Origin: Halostella pelagica
Lineage (GTDB): Archaea > Halobacteriota > Halobacteria > Halobacteriales > Natronoarchaeaceae
DNA length: 64,000 nucleotides
Assembly: GCA_005954745.1 (NCBI GenBank)
Contig: CP040678.1
Span: 434,001-498,000, forward strand
Reading direction: 5' to 3'
A program made the translations under genes and the position numbers. Positions 42,768 to 52,382 of this stretch are shown piece after piece (the stretch's first letter is position 1; each line of letters starts with the position of its first letter). A model generated the notes under the pieces. It was not told the origin of the DNA, did not search any database, and was given only the letters and a program-made list of their open reading frames with translations.

Positions 42768-43916
42768 TCACTGCGGGACGCGCGTCGGGAGCGTCCCGCC
42801 GATATCGCGCCGCATGGCGAGGACACGCGAGTAGTCTTCCTGCGACAGCACGCCGACGACATCGCCGTTTTCCTCGACGAGCGCGCGCCCGCCGTCGGCC
42901 CGGTTGAACGTCGCGAGCGCCTCGAACGCGTCGGTCGACGATTCGATGCGGGGGACTTCACGCGCGACCGACCGCACGCTGGTCGTCTCGCGGTCGCCCT
43001 CGGAGACGGAGCGGAGGTCGGAGAGCGTCACGACGCTCGTGACCGACCCGTCGACGCGCACCGGGTAGCTGGTCCGCCGGTCTCGAAGCATGCGGTTGAC
43101 TAGCTCCGCGACGGACGAGTCGGCCGGGACGGCCTCGGCGTCGCGTGTCGCGACGTCGCCGACGGTCAGCCCTTCGAGGAGTTCGTCGATGAGGACGGTT
43201 CTGGACTCGGTCGTGGCGGCACCGTAGATGAAGAAGGCGAGCAATAGGAGGATCACGTCGAACGCCATGACGCCGACGACGGCGAAAAGCACCGCGAAGA
43301 CGACGCCGATCCGGCCCGCGATCCGCGTCGCGCCGGCGTAGGAACGGTTCCGTGCCAACAGCGCCCGGAGGATCCGGCCGCCGTCCATCGGGAAGGCGGG
43401 AAGCATGTTGAACACCGCGAGCGCGACGTTCGTGATCGCCAGCCATCCGAAGACGAACCTGACGACCGGCAGCGACGACGGCGTCGCGAGCAGGGCGACG
43501 TAGCTCACACCAGCGACGAGGACGCTCGTGAGCGGGCCGGCGATGGCGATCCAGAACTCACGGTCCCACTCGCGCGGGATGGCGCTCAGCGCGGCGAGGC
43601 CCCCGAGGATCCACAGCGTGATCGACTCGATCGACAGCCCGTACCGCATCGCCACCCACGAATGACCGAGTTCGTGCAGGAGAACGCTCGCGAACAGGCC
43701 AACGCCCGCCGCGACGCCGATGATCCATGGTGTCGTTCCCGCTTCCAGCGTTCCGGGGTCGAACTCGACGCCGGTTAGCCCCTCGATGACCCCTTCGTAG
43801 GCGGATATCTGCCCGCCGCTCCCGATGAGCCACGCCAGTACGGGAAGAAAAACGAGCAGCGACACGTTGATCCGGATCGGGATCCCCCAGATCCGGGCGA
43901 CGGTGAAGTTGCGCAT
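42768..43916 (-). CDS. Site-2-type M50 metalloprotease with CBS domains
   Basis: 382 aa from the ATG at 43916 (MRNFTVARIWGIPIRINVSL). Membrane core with the zinc motif HELGH in SVLLHELGHSWVAMRYGL, and NMLPAFPMDGGRILRALLAR carrying the second metal-ligand Asp. A C-terminal pair of CBS domains (about 250-375) may sense adenosyl ligands. These proteases cut transmembrane substrates in regulated proteolysis. It lies directly upstream of mutL on the same strand (88 bp). Confidence 0.9.
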   Translation of the reverse strand: MRNFTVARIWGIPIRINVSLLVFLPVLAWLIGSGGQISAYEGVIEGLTGVEFDPGTLEAGTTPWIIGVAAGVGLFASVLLHELGHSWVAMRYGLSIESITLWILGGLAALSAIPREWDREFWIAIAGPLTSVLVAGVSYVALLATPSSLPVVRFVFGWLAITNVALAVFNMLPAFPMDGGRILRALLARNRSYAGATRIAGRIGVVFAVLFAVVGVMAFDVILLLLAFFIYGAATTESRTVLIDELLEGLTVGDVATRDAEAVPADSSVAELVNRMLRDRRTSYPVRVDGSVTSVVTLSDLRSVSEGDRETTSVRSVAREVPRIESSTDAFEALATFNRADGGRALVEENGDVVGVLSQEDYSRVLAMRRDIGGTLPTRVPQ

Positions 43917-44126
43917 ACGTATCGAAAGGTCGAGACGCGGATAAGTCGTCCGCCAAGTACGCGTCACTCTCGGCAGAGTCCGTCGGCGCAGTCGAGACGT
44001 CGTCGCCGACGGTTCCGTTCGGACTCACTTGACCGCGCGGTGCGGGGGTGTGGACAGTGACAGGAACGGCGGATGGCGGGGAATAGCCGGCCGTTTACTG
44101 AAACCGGCGTTTGTGCCTTCCGAAAG

Positions 44127-44135
44127 GATTTACAT
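44127..44135 (+). promoter_or_regulatory. TATA box of the lipoprotein gene
   Basis: gatttacat, 21-29 bp upstream of the ATG at 44156, the usual box-A distance for leaderless archaeal genes. Confidence 0.45.
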
Positions 44136-44155
44136 CCAAATTCGGTACGGAAACT

Positions 44156-45661
44156 ATGGACAGACGTGCTTTCCTCACAGCGCTTGCGGCCGGGACGTCC
44201 GGACTGGCCGGCTGTTCGCTCTCCACGGGCAACGGCGACAGCGTGCCGACGAACGACGGGACTCGGACGACAGGTCGACCGACGGATGCTGGCGAGACAG
44301 ACACCCGGCCCGACGACCACTCCCAGCCCGAGGGGTGGGCGAGCGTCGTCGAACTGGAGACCGGGCCGCGAACGTACGCGTTCGGCCCGACGTCGATGCA
44401 CACCGACGACAGAGCGCGCATCGCGCTGTGGTTCGATAGGACAGCAACCGCCGACCACCCGGCAAGGCTTCGCGGTTGGTTCGAGAACGGAAACGACTTC
44501 GCGAACACGTTCCGAATCGAATGGATCCCCGTCGTCGGCGGGACGCACGGGCGGCAGCCCGCGGGGTACGACCACGAGGCGCGCCTCCACTTCGCGCCGA
44601 CCGAGAACAACGACCTCGCGGAGACGGTGCCGGAAGTCATTCGTACCGACGACGGCTACTGGCGAGTCAAGGATATCGGTCCCTGGATGACCGAAACCTA
44701 CCGTATGGACCCCGGTGAGCGCGTCGAACTGGAGTACGTTCTCGTCGGCGAGCGAGGGATGTCGGGCCGGCCCACGGGCACCTACGAGTACCGGGGCGAC
44801 GACCAGTCCGCCAGCGTGACCGTCTGGAACACGGACGCTCCCGGCCCGGAGGCCAAATCGCGGTTCGCCGGGCGGTCCGTCCCCGCGTTCGACAACGACC
44901 GAACTGTTCAGTGGTTCCACGAGGCAGACAGCACGACGCCCGCGTTCGTCCGCCCCTCGGCCGAGCGGATCGAACTCGACGGACGGATCGATTTCGAGAT
45001 GGTCAACAACAGCCACGAGGAGCTAGGGTGTGGCCACTGGAACCTCTACAAACTCGTCGACGGCAGGTGGTTCCACGTCGGGCCTGCCTTCCACACCGCG
45101 GACTGTCGAAGCCTCCCGCCGGGCGGGCGCGAGCAGTGGTCGCTCCGAGCGTTCAACGGCGAGGCCGTCCCCTGCGGTCACGAGAACTGCGGGTGTCGCG
45201 GCCTCACCCGGGGCTACCTCGGCGGCGGCGAGTACGCCGTGGTCGCCGGCTACGGGCACCCGGCCGACGAGAGTGCCGCGCTGGTCGAACTGACGGGTGA
45301 TCCGGTGACGCTGGTGCCGACCGACGACGCCACCGCCGAGCAAAACGGCAACACCGTCACGGTTACGACGGACCGATACGGCGACGGCGAACACCCGCCG
45401 GACGCGACGTTCGCGGTAACGCGGACTGTCTCGGCCACGGAACGGGTAATCGCCGAACAGGTGATGGGTTCCAGTGGCGGCCTGTCCCGCGGTAGAGGCC
45501 TTCGGAATGCGCTCTCTGCCATGACGGCAGACGTCGACCGCGTCGTCGTTCGTACTGACGAACATGTCGCTAACGCCGTTTTTGGATCCGACGAGTCGAC
45601 GCGGCGGTTCCGGTTCCGGGGCGAGGACTACGAAGTCAGCCGAGACGCGGCCGCCGAGTGA
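44156..45661 (+). CDS. Tat-type lipoprotein of unknown function
   Basis: 501 aa from the ATG at 44156 (MDRRAFLTALAAGTSGLAGC). A twin-arginine-like RRAFL, short hydrophobic stretch and lipobox LAGC mark a lipid-anchored surface protein. A polar Ser/Thr/Asp linker follows (22-55). The mature part is beta-rich, with a Cys-rich segment (CGHWNLYK, ADCRSL, CGHENCGCRG). No family recognised. The stop codon lies in the first unit of a 28-bp tandem repeat. Confidence 0.75.
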   Translation: MDRRAFLTALAAGTSGLAGCSLSTGNGDSVPTNDGTRTTGRPTDAGETDTRPDDHSQPEGWASVVELETGPRTYAFGPTSMHTDDRARIALWFDRTATADHPARLRGWFENGNDFANTFRIEWIPVVGGTHGRQPAGYDHEARLHFAPTENNDLAETVPEVIRTDDGYWRVKDIGPWMTETYRMDPGERVELEYVLVGERGMSGRPTGTYEYRGDDQSASVTVWNTDAPGPEAKSRFAGRSVPAFDNDRTVQWFHEADSTTPAFVRPSAERIELDGRIDFEMVNNSHEELGCGHWNLYKLVDGRWFHVGPAFHTADCRSLPPGGREQWSLRAFNGEAVPCGHENCGCRGLTRGYLGGGEYAVVAGYGHPADESAALVELTGDPVTLVPTDDATAEQNGNTVTVTTDRYGDGEHPPDATFAVTRTVSATERVIAEQVMGSSGGLSRGRGLRNALSAMTADVDRVVVRTDEHVANAVFGSDESTRRFRFRGEDYEVSRDAAAE

Positions 45662-45745
45662 CAGCAATGCCGTCCCGTCCGCCGAGTGACAGCAATGCCG
45701 TCCCGTCCGCCGAGTGACAGCGATACCGAACTGTCCGCGGAGTAA
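45651..45745. repeat. 28-bp tandem repeat at the 3' end of the lipoprotein gene
   Basis: Copies at 45651-45678 and 45679-45706 are identical; 45707-45734 is a diverged third copy and 45735-45745 a partial fourth. The first copy contains the gene's last codons and stop codon (TGA 45659-45661). The unit opens ccgccgagtgacagcaatgc. Not a multiple of 3. Confidence 0.85.
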
Positions 45746-45785
45746 TGCGGACGCGCCACTCTCAGCGCCTTATACCGCGGTGTCT

Positions 45786-48482
45786 CTACTCGCTCAGGCG
45801 CTCCTGCCACTTCTGGACTTTCGTCATCAGTTCGACCGGCGGCGTCTCGTCCACGTCGATATCGGTCAGGTTCTCCAGAACCGCTTCCGTCTCCGGGTCG
45901 AGCGCGCCGGTGTCCGCCGTACCACCGGCGTCAGTGGTATCGGTTGTGTCCGCGCCGTCCGCGCTCGCCCCGGTCGTCGCCCCGCCGTCCGCGGTCGCCG
46001 GTTTCATCTCGCCGCTGCCGACGTCGAAGACGACCTGTTTCGGTTCGCCGCCGCCCGCGTCGCCTTTCGCCTCGACGGCTTTCTCCTCGCGGAGGCGTTC
46101 GAGTACGTCCCGCGAGCGGTCGACGACGGGGGCGGGAACGCCGGCGAGGTCCGCCACGTGGATGCCGTACGACCGGTCTGTCGGGCCGTCGCGAATGGTT
46201 CGCAGGAAGGTGACGTCGCCGTCGGTCTCGTCGGCCGCGACGTGGACGTTTGCGACGCGGTCTAAGTGGTCGGCGAGCGCCGTTAGCTCGTGGTAGTGCG
46301 TCGCGAAGAGGGTCTTCGCTCTGACCTGGTTGTGTAGATACTCGGTCGCGGCCCACGCGATGGAGATGCCGTCGTACGTCGCCGTTCCCCGTCCCACCTC
46401 GTCCAGAATGACCAGCGAGTCCTCGCTGGCGGAGTGGAGGATGTTGCTCAACTCCTGCATTTCCACCATGAACGTCGAACGCCCCTGCGCGAGTTCGTCA
46501 AGCGCGCCGACGCGGGTGTAGATCCCGTCGACGAGTCCGATCTCGGCCTCGCGGGCGGGGACGAAGCTCCCGACCTGCGCCAGCAGCGTGATCAGCGCGA
46601 CCTGGCGCATGTACGTCGACTTCCCGCTCATGTTCGGTCCCGTCACGACGAGGAACCGCCGGTCACCGTCGAGCGCGGCGTCGTTCGGGACGAACTCGGT
46701 CGTCTGCTCGACGACGGGGTGGCGACCCTGTTCGATCCGGAGGTCGCCGTCGCGGCGGAGCGCCGGCCGCGTCCAGTCGTTCTCGACGGCGTGGGTTGCG
46801 AGACTCGAAAGCGCGTCGAGCGTCGCCACGGTGCGGCCGACGTCTTGGAGCAACTCGGCGCGGTCGGCGACGTCGCGGCGGAGTCGCTGGAACAGTTCGT
46901 ACTCCAGTTCGCCGCGTCGCTCCTCCAGACGAAGGATCTCCCGCTCTTTCTCCTCCAGTTCGGCCGTGACGAACCGCTCGGAGTTTTTCAGCGTCTTGAC
47001 GTTCTCGTAGTGGTCGGGCGCCCGGTCGGCCTCGCTCTTCCCGACCTGAATGTAGTAGCCGTCCGTCTTGTTCCGGTCGACCGTGACGTGCGCGAGGCCG
47101 TGTTTCGATTTCACGCGCCCTTCGAGCGTGTCGAACCACTCCTGGAGTTGCTCGTGGCGCTCGATCACCTCGTCCAGTTCCTCGTCGTACCCCGTGGTCA
47201 GCAGACCGCCCTGCCTGACGGTCGACGGCGGGTCATCGGCGAGGGCCTCGTCCAGCGTGTTCCGGAGGTCGGCCGCCGTGGCGCGGTCCGGGCGGGTGAC
47301 GATATCGGAGAGCGGCGACTCCGAGAGTTCGGGGTCGTTCTGGACGACGTCGACCAGGTCCGGCAGGAGGCCGAGCGTGTCGCGCACCCGCAGGAGGTCG
47401 GTCGCGTCGGCGCTCTCGGAGCTGGCTTTCGACGCCAGCCGTTCGAGGTCGTAGGCCGTGCCGAGCGTCTCCCGCAACCCCTCGCGGGCCATCACGCCGC
47501 GGGTCAGCGCGGCGACGCTGGCCTGTCGCCGTTCGAGCGTCTCCAGGGAGCGACGCGGCCGCTGGAGCCACTCCTTCAGCAGGCGGCCGCCGGGGCTTGT
47601 GACGGTGTGGTCGATCGTGGCGAACAGCGACCCCGATCGGTCGCCCTGCATCGTCTCCGTGAGTTCGAGGTTGCGCTGGGTGGTCGCGTCGAGTTCCACG
47701 TGGTCGTCGCCGTGGTACTGCTGGAGGCGGGTCATCGACGCTAGCACGCCCGTGCCGGTCTCCTCAACGTACGAGAGGACGGCGCCCGCCGCCTGCACCG
47801 CCGGTCCGTCGTCGTCGACGCCGACGCTGTCTAACGTCTCGTCGCCGAACTGCTCGCGGGTGGCGTGGCGGGCCCGTCCCGGTTCGAACGCGGCGGCGTC
47901 GTGCAGCGTCACCGCGGCGTCGACGCGCTCCCGGACGGCGGAGACGAACTCGTCGTCGTTGCGAACGTCGGGTCCGGGCAGCACTTCGGCGGGGTCGAAG
48001 CGGTACAGTTCAGTCAGCGCGCGGCCGGTGGCGTCCTCGCCGCCGACGTCCGTCACGAGGAACCGGCCGGTCGTCACGTCGGCGAACGCGAGGCCGTAGC
48101 CGTCGTCCGCGGCGACGACAGCCGCGAGATACTGCGCGTCGGCGGATGTCGTCTCCAGCAGGGTGCCGGGCGTGACCACGCGCTCTATCTCGCGGGCGTG
48201 GCCGGACTCTGTCTCGTACTGGTCGGCGACGGCGACGCGGTAGCCGCGTTCGACGAGCGCCTTGAGATACGGCGTCAGGTCGTCGACCGGGACGCCAGCC
48301 ATCGGATACGACGACCCGTGCGAGGATTTCTGCGAGACCTTCAGGTCGAGTTCGTCGCTGACCGTCTCCGCGTCGTCGGCGAAAAACTCGTAGAAGTCCC
48401 CGCACTGCATCGTCAGGATGTCCGCGTCGGTCTCCGCTTTCAGTCCGAGGAATTCCCCGACTATCCCCGTCGCCTCTGTCAT
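45786..48482 (-). CDS. mutS: DNA mismatch repair protein MutS (first of two)
   Basis: 898 aa from the ATG at 48482 (an in-frame GTG two codons upstream is possible). Domain I mismatch motif GDFYEF (Phe and Glu of F-x-E), connector, lever and clamp domains, then ATPase with [31 protein letters not shown] and FATHYHEL. A disordered acidic/Thr-rich insert precedes the C-terminal helices. It recognises mismatches and recruits MutL. The MutL gene lies about 3 kb downstream, separated by the S2P protease and the lipoprotein gene. Confidence 0.95.
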   Translation of the reverse strand: MTEATGIVGEFLGLKAETDADILTMQCGDFYEFFADDAETVSDELDLKVSQKSSHGSSYPMAGVPVDDLTPYLKALVERGYRVAVADQYETESGHAREIERVVTPGTLLETTSADAQYLAAVVAADDGYGLAFADVTTGRFLVTDVGGEDATGRALTELYRFDPAEVLPGPDVRNDDEFVSAVRERVDAAVTLHDAAAFEPGRARHATREQFGDETLDSVGVDDDGPAVQAAGAVLSYVEETGTGVLASMTRLQQYHGDDHVELDATTQRNLELTETMQGDRSGSLFATIDHTVTSPGGRLLKEWLQRPRRSLETLERRQASVAALTRGVMAREGLRETLGTAYDLERLASKASSESADATDLLRVRDTLGLLPDLVDVVQNDPELSESPLSDIVTRPDRATAADLRNTLDEALADDPPSTVRQGGLLTTGYDEELDEVIERHEQLQEWFDTLEGRVKSKHGLAHVTVDRNKTDGYYIQVGKSEADRAPDHYENVKTLKNSERFVTAELEEKEREILRLEERRGELEYELFQRLRRDVADRAELLQDVGRTVATLDALSSLATHAVENDWTRPALRRDGDLRIEQGRHPVVEQTTEFVPNDAALDGDRRFLVVTGPNMSGKSTYMRQVALITLLAQVGSFVPAREAEIGLVDGIYTRVGALDELAQGRSTFMVEMQELSNILHSASEDSLVILDEVGRGTATYDGISIAWAATEYLHNQVRAKTLFATHYHELTALADHLDRVANVHVAADETDGDVTFLRTIRDGPTDRSYGIHVADLAGVPAPVVDRSRDVLERLREEKAVEAKGDAGGGEPKQVVFDVGSGEMKPATADGGATTGASADGADTTDTTDAGGTADTGALDPETEAVLENLTDIDVDETPPVELMTKVQKWQERLSE

Positions 48483-48531
48483 ATCCACCCTTCGGAGCGT
48501 CGGCGGCTAAAACCCTCCGGGTTCCGCAGAG

Positions 48532-48538
48532 TATATTT
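48532..48538 (+). promoter_or_regulatory. TATA box of the 138-aa membrane protein gene
   Basis: tatattt, 28-34 bp upstream of the GTG at 48566; the divergent mutS start is 50 bp away on the other side. Confidence 0.5.
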
Positions 48539-48565
48539 CCCTCCCGTCGTGGTAGTACCATCACA

Positions 48566-48982
48566 GTGGTATCCAGACGGGAACTCCTCCGGGCGGGGTT
48601 CGCCGCCGTCGTGTTCGTCGCTTTGCTTTCGGTCGGACTTAGCTACGCTGTCAGGTCGACGGACCGGGGCGACGATGTTGGGGTCGTCAAGTGGTGGGTC
48701 GACCTGCTCGGCGCGTGGGAGGCGTTCGTCCCCGACACTTTCACCTCGACGCTGTTTTCCCTGCTCCCCGTCCGGGTGGGATTCGCCGAACTCGCCGGTA
48801 TCGCCGTTCTCTCTCTCACGCTGGTCGCCTGGACCGGGGCCGAGGCCCGCTGGGCCGGATGGACCGTCGAGTCCGCGTTGGCACAGGTTCGGTCGTTCAG
48901 CGGCGGCGAGTCAGCGGACGAGTCGCCGTCGGTGGAGGCCGAAGACCCGTCTCGTCGCACGGACGACCGGGAAAACGAGTAA
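48566..48982 (+). CDS. Two-helix membrane protein
   Basis: 138 aa, GTG start (MVSRRELLRAGFAAVVFVAL). Two hydrophobic segments (about 10-27 and 74-95) and a hydrophilic acidic C-terminus of about 35 residues. The RRELLRAGF opening resembles twin-arginine signals but the context looks like a membrane anchor. No family recognised. Divergent from mutS and convergent with thiDN (14 bp). Confidence 0.6.
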   Translation: MVSRRELLRAGFAAVVFVALLSVGLSYAVRSTDRGDDVGVVKWWVDLLGAWEAFVPDTFTSTLFSLLPVRVGFAELAGIAVLSLTLVAWTGAEARWAGWTVESALAQVRSFSGGESADESPSVEAEDPSRRTDDRENE

Positions 48983-48996
48983 CTGCTGGACTGCAG

Positions 48997-50364
48997 TCAC
49001 CGACTGACGGCCTGGTTTAGCGAACGCACTCGCTCGACTATCGTCTCGATGTCGGGCGCGACCAGTTTCGCTATCTCCTCCTTACCGACCTCGCCGCGGT
49101 CGAGGACGACCGCGGGGCTTCCGTCGGCGGCCCGGAACGCCTGCCGCGCACCCCAACCCATCGTACTCCCTTCCGTCTCCTTCACGTCCTCGGGTTCGGC
49201 GTCGCGGTCGTACTCCGCGACGGTCCAGCCGAGGTCGTCGAGCGCCGCTTCCACGTCGCCGTCGAACCGGCAGTTCACCGCAAAGCGCAGGTCGGGGTCG
49301 AACTCCCGCGCCGAGAGCAGGAAGCGCGCGACGTGACTCGACGCGCCGAAGCGCACGCCGCGGTTCGGCTGAACGCCGCTCATCGTGCGAGTGATCCGCC
49401 CCTCGACCGCGGCGGTCTCCGCCGTCTCCTCGGCGTACGGTGTCGCGCCGACGACGTTCATCCCGACCTCCGGAACGACGGCGCTCACGTCGGCATCGAC
49501 GAACTCCCGGACGACGCTGTGGACGGCCTCGGCGGTCGGCTGTCGGTCGGCGCGCTCGCGGAGCGCGGCGAGGTGATGCACCGCTCCCGGGCCCTCGCCC
49601 ATGTCGTGGTGGTAACGGATCGCCCGCTCCATGAACGCGACGCCCTGCTCGACGACGTCGACGAGCGATCCGCCGTCCGTGAGATCGGCCGCGATCGCTG
49701 ACGACAGCGTGCAACCGGACCCGTGCGTGGCTGCGCCCTCGACTCGCGGGTGTTCGAACGTCTCGACGCCGTCGGCGGTGACGAGAACGTCCCGGACCAC
49801 GTCGGCGTCAGCCTCGACGTGGCCGCCCTTCACGAGCGCCGCCTCCGCACCCATCGAGACGAGCGCCTCGCCGGCCTCGCGGGCGCTCGGTTCGTCGACG
49901 ACCTCGATACCTGTCAGCACAGCCGCCTCGTCGGCGTTTGGCGTCACGAGCGCCGCTTCAGCGACAAGATCCTCGTACGCGCTCTCGGCCTCGCGTTCGA
50001 GCAGGCGGTCGCCCGACGTTGCGACCATCACCGGATCGACGACCGCCGGCGCGTCGTCCGCGGCCACGCGCTCGGTCACCGTCTCGATCACCGCTGCGGT
50101 GGCGAGCATCCCGGTCTTGACCGCCCGCACGTCCATGTCGTCGCGGACGGCGTCGAACTGCGACGCCACCTCCTCGACGGGCAGGACGTGCGTGCTTTCG
50201 ACACCGGTCGTGTTCTGTGCGGTGACGCTCGTCACCACGCTCGTCCCGAACGCGCCGCGGGCCTCCATCGTCTTCAGGTCCGCCTGTATCCCCGCGCCGC
50301 CGCCCGAGTCGCTCCCCGCGACCGTCAGGACGACGGGACGGTCGACTGGTGCTGGCTGTCTCAT
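48997..50364 (-). CDS. thiDN: Bifunctional HMP-P kinase / thiamine-phosphate synthase (ThiD-ThiN)
   Basis: 455 aa from the ATG at 50364 ([20 protein letters not shown]). ThiD ribokinase-like domain (1-265) with [30 protein letters not shown] and [17 protein letters not shown], then an archaeal ThiN domain (about 285-455) with [14 protein letters not shown] and [11 protein letters not shown]. It makes HMP-PP and joins it to the thiazole. A long upstream open frame is Arg-rich antisense sequence to the AIR-synthase-like gene and is rejected. Confidence 0.93.
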   Translation of the reverse strand: MRQPAPVDRPVVLTVAGSDSGGGAGIQADLKTMEARGAFGTSVVTSVTAQNTTGVESTHVLPVEEVASQFDAVRDDMDVRAVKTGMLATAAVIETVTERVAADDAPAVVDPVMVATSGDRLLEREAESAYEDLVAEAALVTPNADEAAVLTGIEVVDEPSAREAGEALVSMGAEAALVKGGHVEADADVVRDVLVTADGVETFEHPRVEGAATHGSGCTLSSAIAADLTDGGSLVDVVEQGVAFMERAIRYHHDMGEGPGAVHHLAALRERADRQPTAEAVHSVVREFVDADVSAVVPEVGMNVVGATPYAEETAETAAVEGRITRTMSGVQPNRGVRFGASSHVARFLLSAREFDPDLRFAVNCRFDGDVEAALDDLGWTVAEYDRDAEPEDVKETEGSTMGWGARQAFRAADGSPAVVLDRGEVGKEEIAKLVAPDIETIVERVRSLNQAVSR

Positions 50365-50438
50365 ATCCGGTGGTATTACCTGGTGATACAAAGCAGTGAT
50401 GGAGTCGGGGAGTAGTCGCCTTCTGTCCGTAGTAGCTC

Positions 50439-51446
50439 TCACTCCCCCGCCAATCGCTCGTACACCGGCCACGACGAGTCGCCCTCCGGCTTCGGCACCG
50501 CCTCGCCGTCGGCGGCGACGCCCTCCCCTTCCAGAACTTCGCCGACCTCGGCGGCCGCGAGGCCTTCGCCCCGCAGCGCCTCCAGCACCCGCTCGACTGC
50601 TTCTGGCGGCGCGGTCACCAGCAGCGTCCCCGAACTCGTCGCACACCACGGGTCGAAGTCGAGAGCGTCGGCGACCTGCCGCACGTCGTCCGGCAGTGGA
50701 ACCGCGTCGCGGTCGAACTCGATCCGGACGCCGGCACCGCTTGCGAGTTCGTGGAGCGCGCCGTGAAGGCCACCCTCCGTCGCGTCGTGCATCGCAGACA
50801 CAGGGCCGGCAGCGGCAGCGGCGACCGCGCCGCGGACGTGGTTCGCTCCCGGAAGCCGGGCGGCGGCGGCGTCGACAGTCACGTCGTCCGCGGGGATCTG
50901 TCCGGAGTACAGCGATGCGAACAGCGCCGTCGCCTCGACCCCCGCGCCCGTGGTCACGAGCAGGCGGTCGCCCGGGTTCGCGCCGTCCGGCCGGACGATG
51001 TCGTCCGGGTCGCCGACCGCCATCGCGGTCGCGCCGCCGATCCAGGGGAACGAACACCCGGCGTACCGGGCGGTGTGGCCGGTGACGACCGCGGTCCCCA
51101 GTTCAGTCAGCGTTTCGTCTATCGCAGTCCAGACCGCGGCAAACGAGTCGTCGTCCATCTCCGGCGGCAGGTGGAATGCCGGGGCGAAATGCGACGGCGG
51201 AAGGCCGGAGACGGCGACGTCAGCGAGGACGATGCCGAGGGCGAACCGCGCCGCGCGCTCCCACCCGAGACCGGGGAGGATCGAGATGGGGTCCGTCGCC
51301 GTCACCAGCGCCGTCCCGTCCACGTCGACGACGCCGAAGTCGACGCCGGGGCGGGGGCCGAGCGCTACGTCACCGCGGTCGCTCCCGAGGTGCGGGTAGA
51401 TGAATTCGTCGAAGAACTCTCGGTCGACTTTCCCGGTATCGCTCAT
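50439..51446 (-). CDS. AIR-synthase-related (PurM/ThiL/HypE fold) protein
   Basis: 335 aa from the ATG at 51446 (MSDTGKVDREFFDEFIYPHL). Two-domain PurM fold: N-terminal VTATDPISILPGLGWERAAR and LADVAVSGLPPSHF, C-terminal SAMHDATEGGLHGALHELA. These enzymes use ATP to activate a substrate. The position 75 bp upstream of thiDN suggests a ThiL-like thiamine-phosphate kinase, but the motif set is nearer to HypE/SelD-like proteins, so the substrate stays open. Confidence 0.82.
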   Translation of the reverse strand: MSDTGKVDREFFDEFIYPHLGSDRGDVALGPRPGVDFGVVDVDGTALVTATDPISILPGLGWERAARFALGIVLADVAVSGLPPSHFAPAFHLPPEMDDDSFAAVWTAIDETLTELGTAVVTGHTARYAGCSFPWIGGATAMAVGDPDDIVRPDGANPGDRLLVTTGAGVEATALFASLYSGQIPADDVTVDAAAARLPGANHVRGAVAAAAAGPVSAMHDATEGGLHGALHELASGAGVRIEFDRDAVPLPDDVRQVADALDFDPWCATSSGTLLVTAPPEAVERVLEALRGEGLAAAEVGEVLEGEGVAADGEAVPKPEGDSSWPVYERLAGE

Positions 51447-51572
51447 ACCGTGGGTCCGGTCGGCGGCGGCAAAGTCGTGCTGATTTCCGGGACCGGTCGA
51501 GCGGTTCGCCGGTGCCCGACGCTGCGGAGACGGCTGAGGTTTTTGTAGGATACCGCGGCCACCTCGTCTCCC

Positions 51573-52241
51573 GTGGCCCACAGAGCGCTCGTCGCATACG
51601 AACGTCCGAACGGCAACTACGACCTGCACCGATCGCGCTGGGGCGGGTCCGACCTGTCGCTCGCCCGCCGGATCGCCGAAGATACGCCGTTCGGCGGAGC
51701 GCAGACCGGTGCCGCGCGGGTCAGACGCGGCCCGTCACTGGGATCCAGTCCGCGTCCCGTCGACCGTCGCCCCGTCGTGACCGACCTCGGCTTCGACGGC
51801 GTGGTCGACGCTGTCGACTTCCGCCAACACGAAGCGTTGTTCGTCGTCGCGACGGACTACGACACCACCGCGTACCTGTCGCTGTGGTTCGGCCTGCCGA
51901 GCGTCAGCGAGCCCTCGCTCACTGACGGTCGCGAGGGCGCCGATGAGCGAAGCAGATCGAACCCTCGTTCGACTTCGTCTCACGAGGACGCCGCCGGAAC
52001 GAGTTCCGGCGAGCCCTCGCTCGCTGACGCTCGCGAGGACGCGGGTGCGCTCGTCGCTGCCGACCCCGACGGGGGGCCGTACGGCGGCCCGCGCCTGCGC
52101 CGGTGGTTTCGAGCGACGAAGGCCGTGGTCGCAGACGTGGTTGCCGAGGGGACGGTTTCCCGCGACGAGGCGGCGGCGTATCTCGCCGACAGGGCCCGGG
52201 AACACGTCGGCGAACGACGGGAGGTGATCGTGCGAGAGTAG
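51573..52241 (+). CDS. Hypothetical haloarchaeal protein with a repeat-derived insert
   Basis: 222 aa, GTG start (MAHRALVAYERPNGNYDLHR). N-terminal and C-terminal parts are well ordered (LSLARRIAEDTPFGGAQTG; GPRLRRWFRATKAVVADVVA). Residues about 111-155 are Ser/Glu/Asp-rich low complexity encoded by palindromic repeats, as if a short element were inserted in frame. It resembles a small protein family restricted to haloarchaea; role unknown. Confidence 0.65.
   Translation: MAHRALVAYERPNGNYDLHRSRWGGSDLSLARRIAEDTPFGGAQTGAARVRRGPSLGSSPRPVDRRPVVTDLGFDGVVDAVDFRQHEALFVVATDYDTTAYLSLWFGLPSVSEPSLTDGREGADERSRSNPRSTSSHEDAAGTSSGEPSLADAREDAGALVAADPDGGPYGGPRLRRWFRATKAVVADVVAEGTVSRDEAAAYLADRAREHVGERREVIVRE
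51907..52038. repeat. Short palindromic repeats within the hypothetical gene
   Basis: Direct repeat gcgagccctcgct...gcgagg at 51907-51936 and 52009-52038 (28 of 30 bases equal), 102 bp apart. A related unit ccctcgttcgacttcg...gagg lies between at 51962-51989. Each unit has complementary arms (ccctcgc/gcgagg). Spacing is about 50 bp. The insert keeps the reading frame. Confidence 0.7.
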
Positions 52242-52382
52242 GACGATACTCGCCTCGTTCCCCACGCGGTTTCAGTTCGCGATTCCCCGGCCGGGTCCAG
52301 TCCGGATCCCGATGCAGTTCCGTTCCCTCACTCGCACCGCAACGCGGTCCGCTTTTGTCCGCCCGGCCCATACCCCGATCCA

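Noticed and set aside
42680-42961. N-terminal extension of MutL to 879 aa
   Set aside because: The added residues are antisense-like Arg/Ser sequence overlapping the S2P gene; the conserved MutL start follows the GTG at 42679.
50365-51057. Extension of thiDN into a 686-aa protein
   Set aside because: The extra N-terminus is Arg/Gly-rich antisense of the AIR-synthase-like gene; the ThiD family start matches the ATG at 50364.
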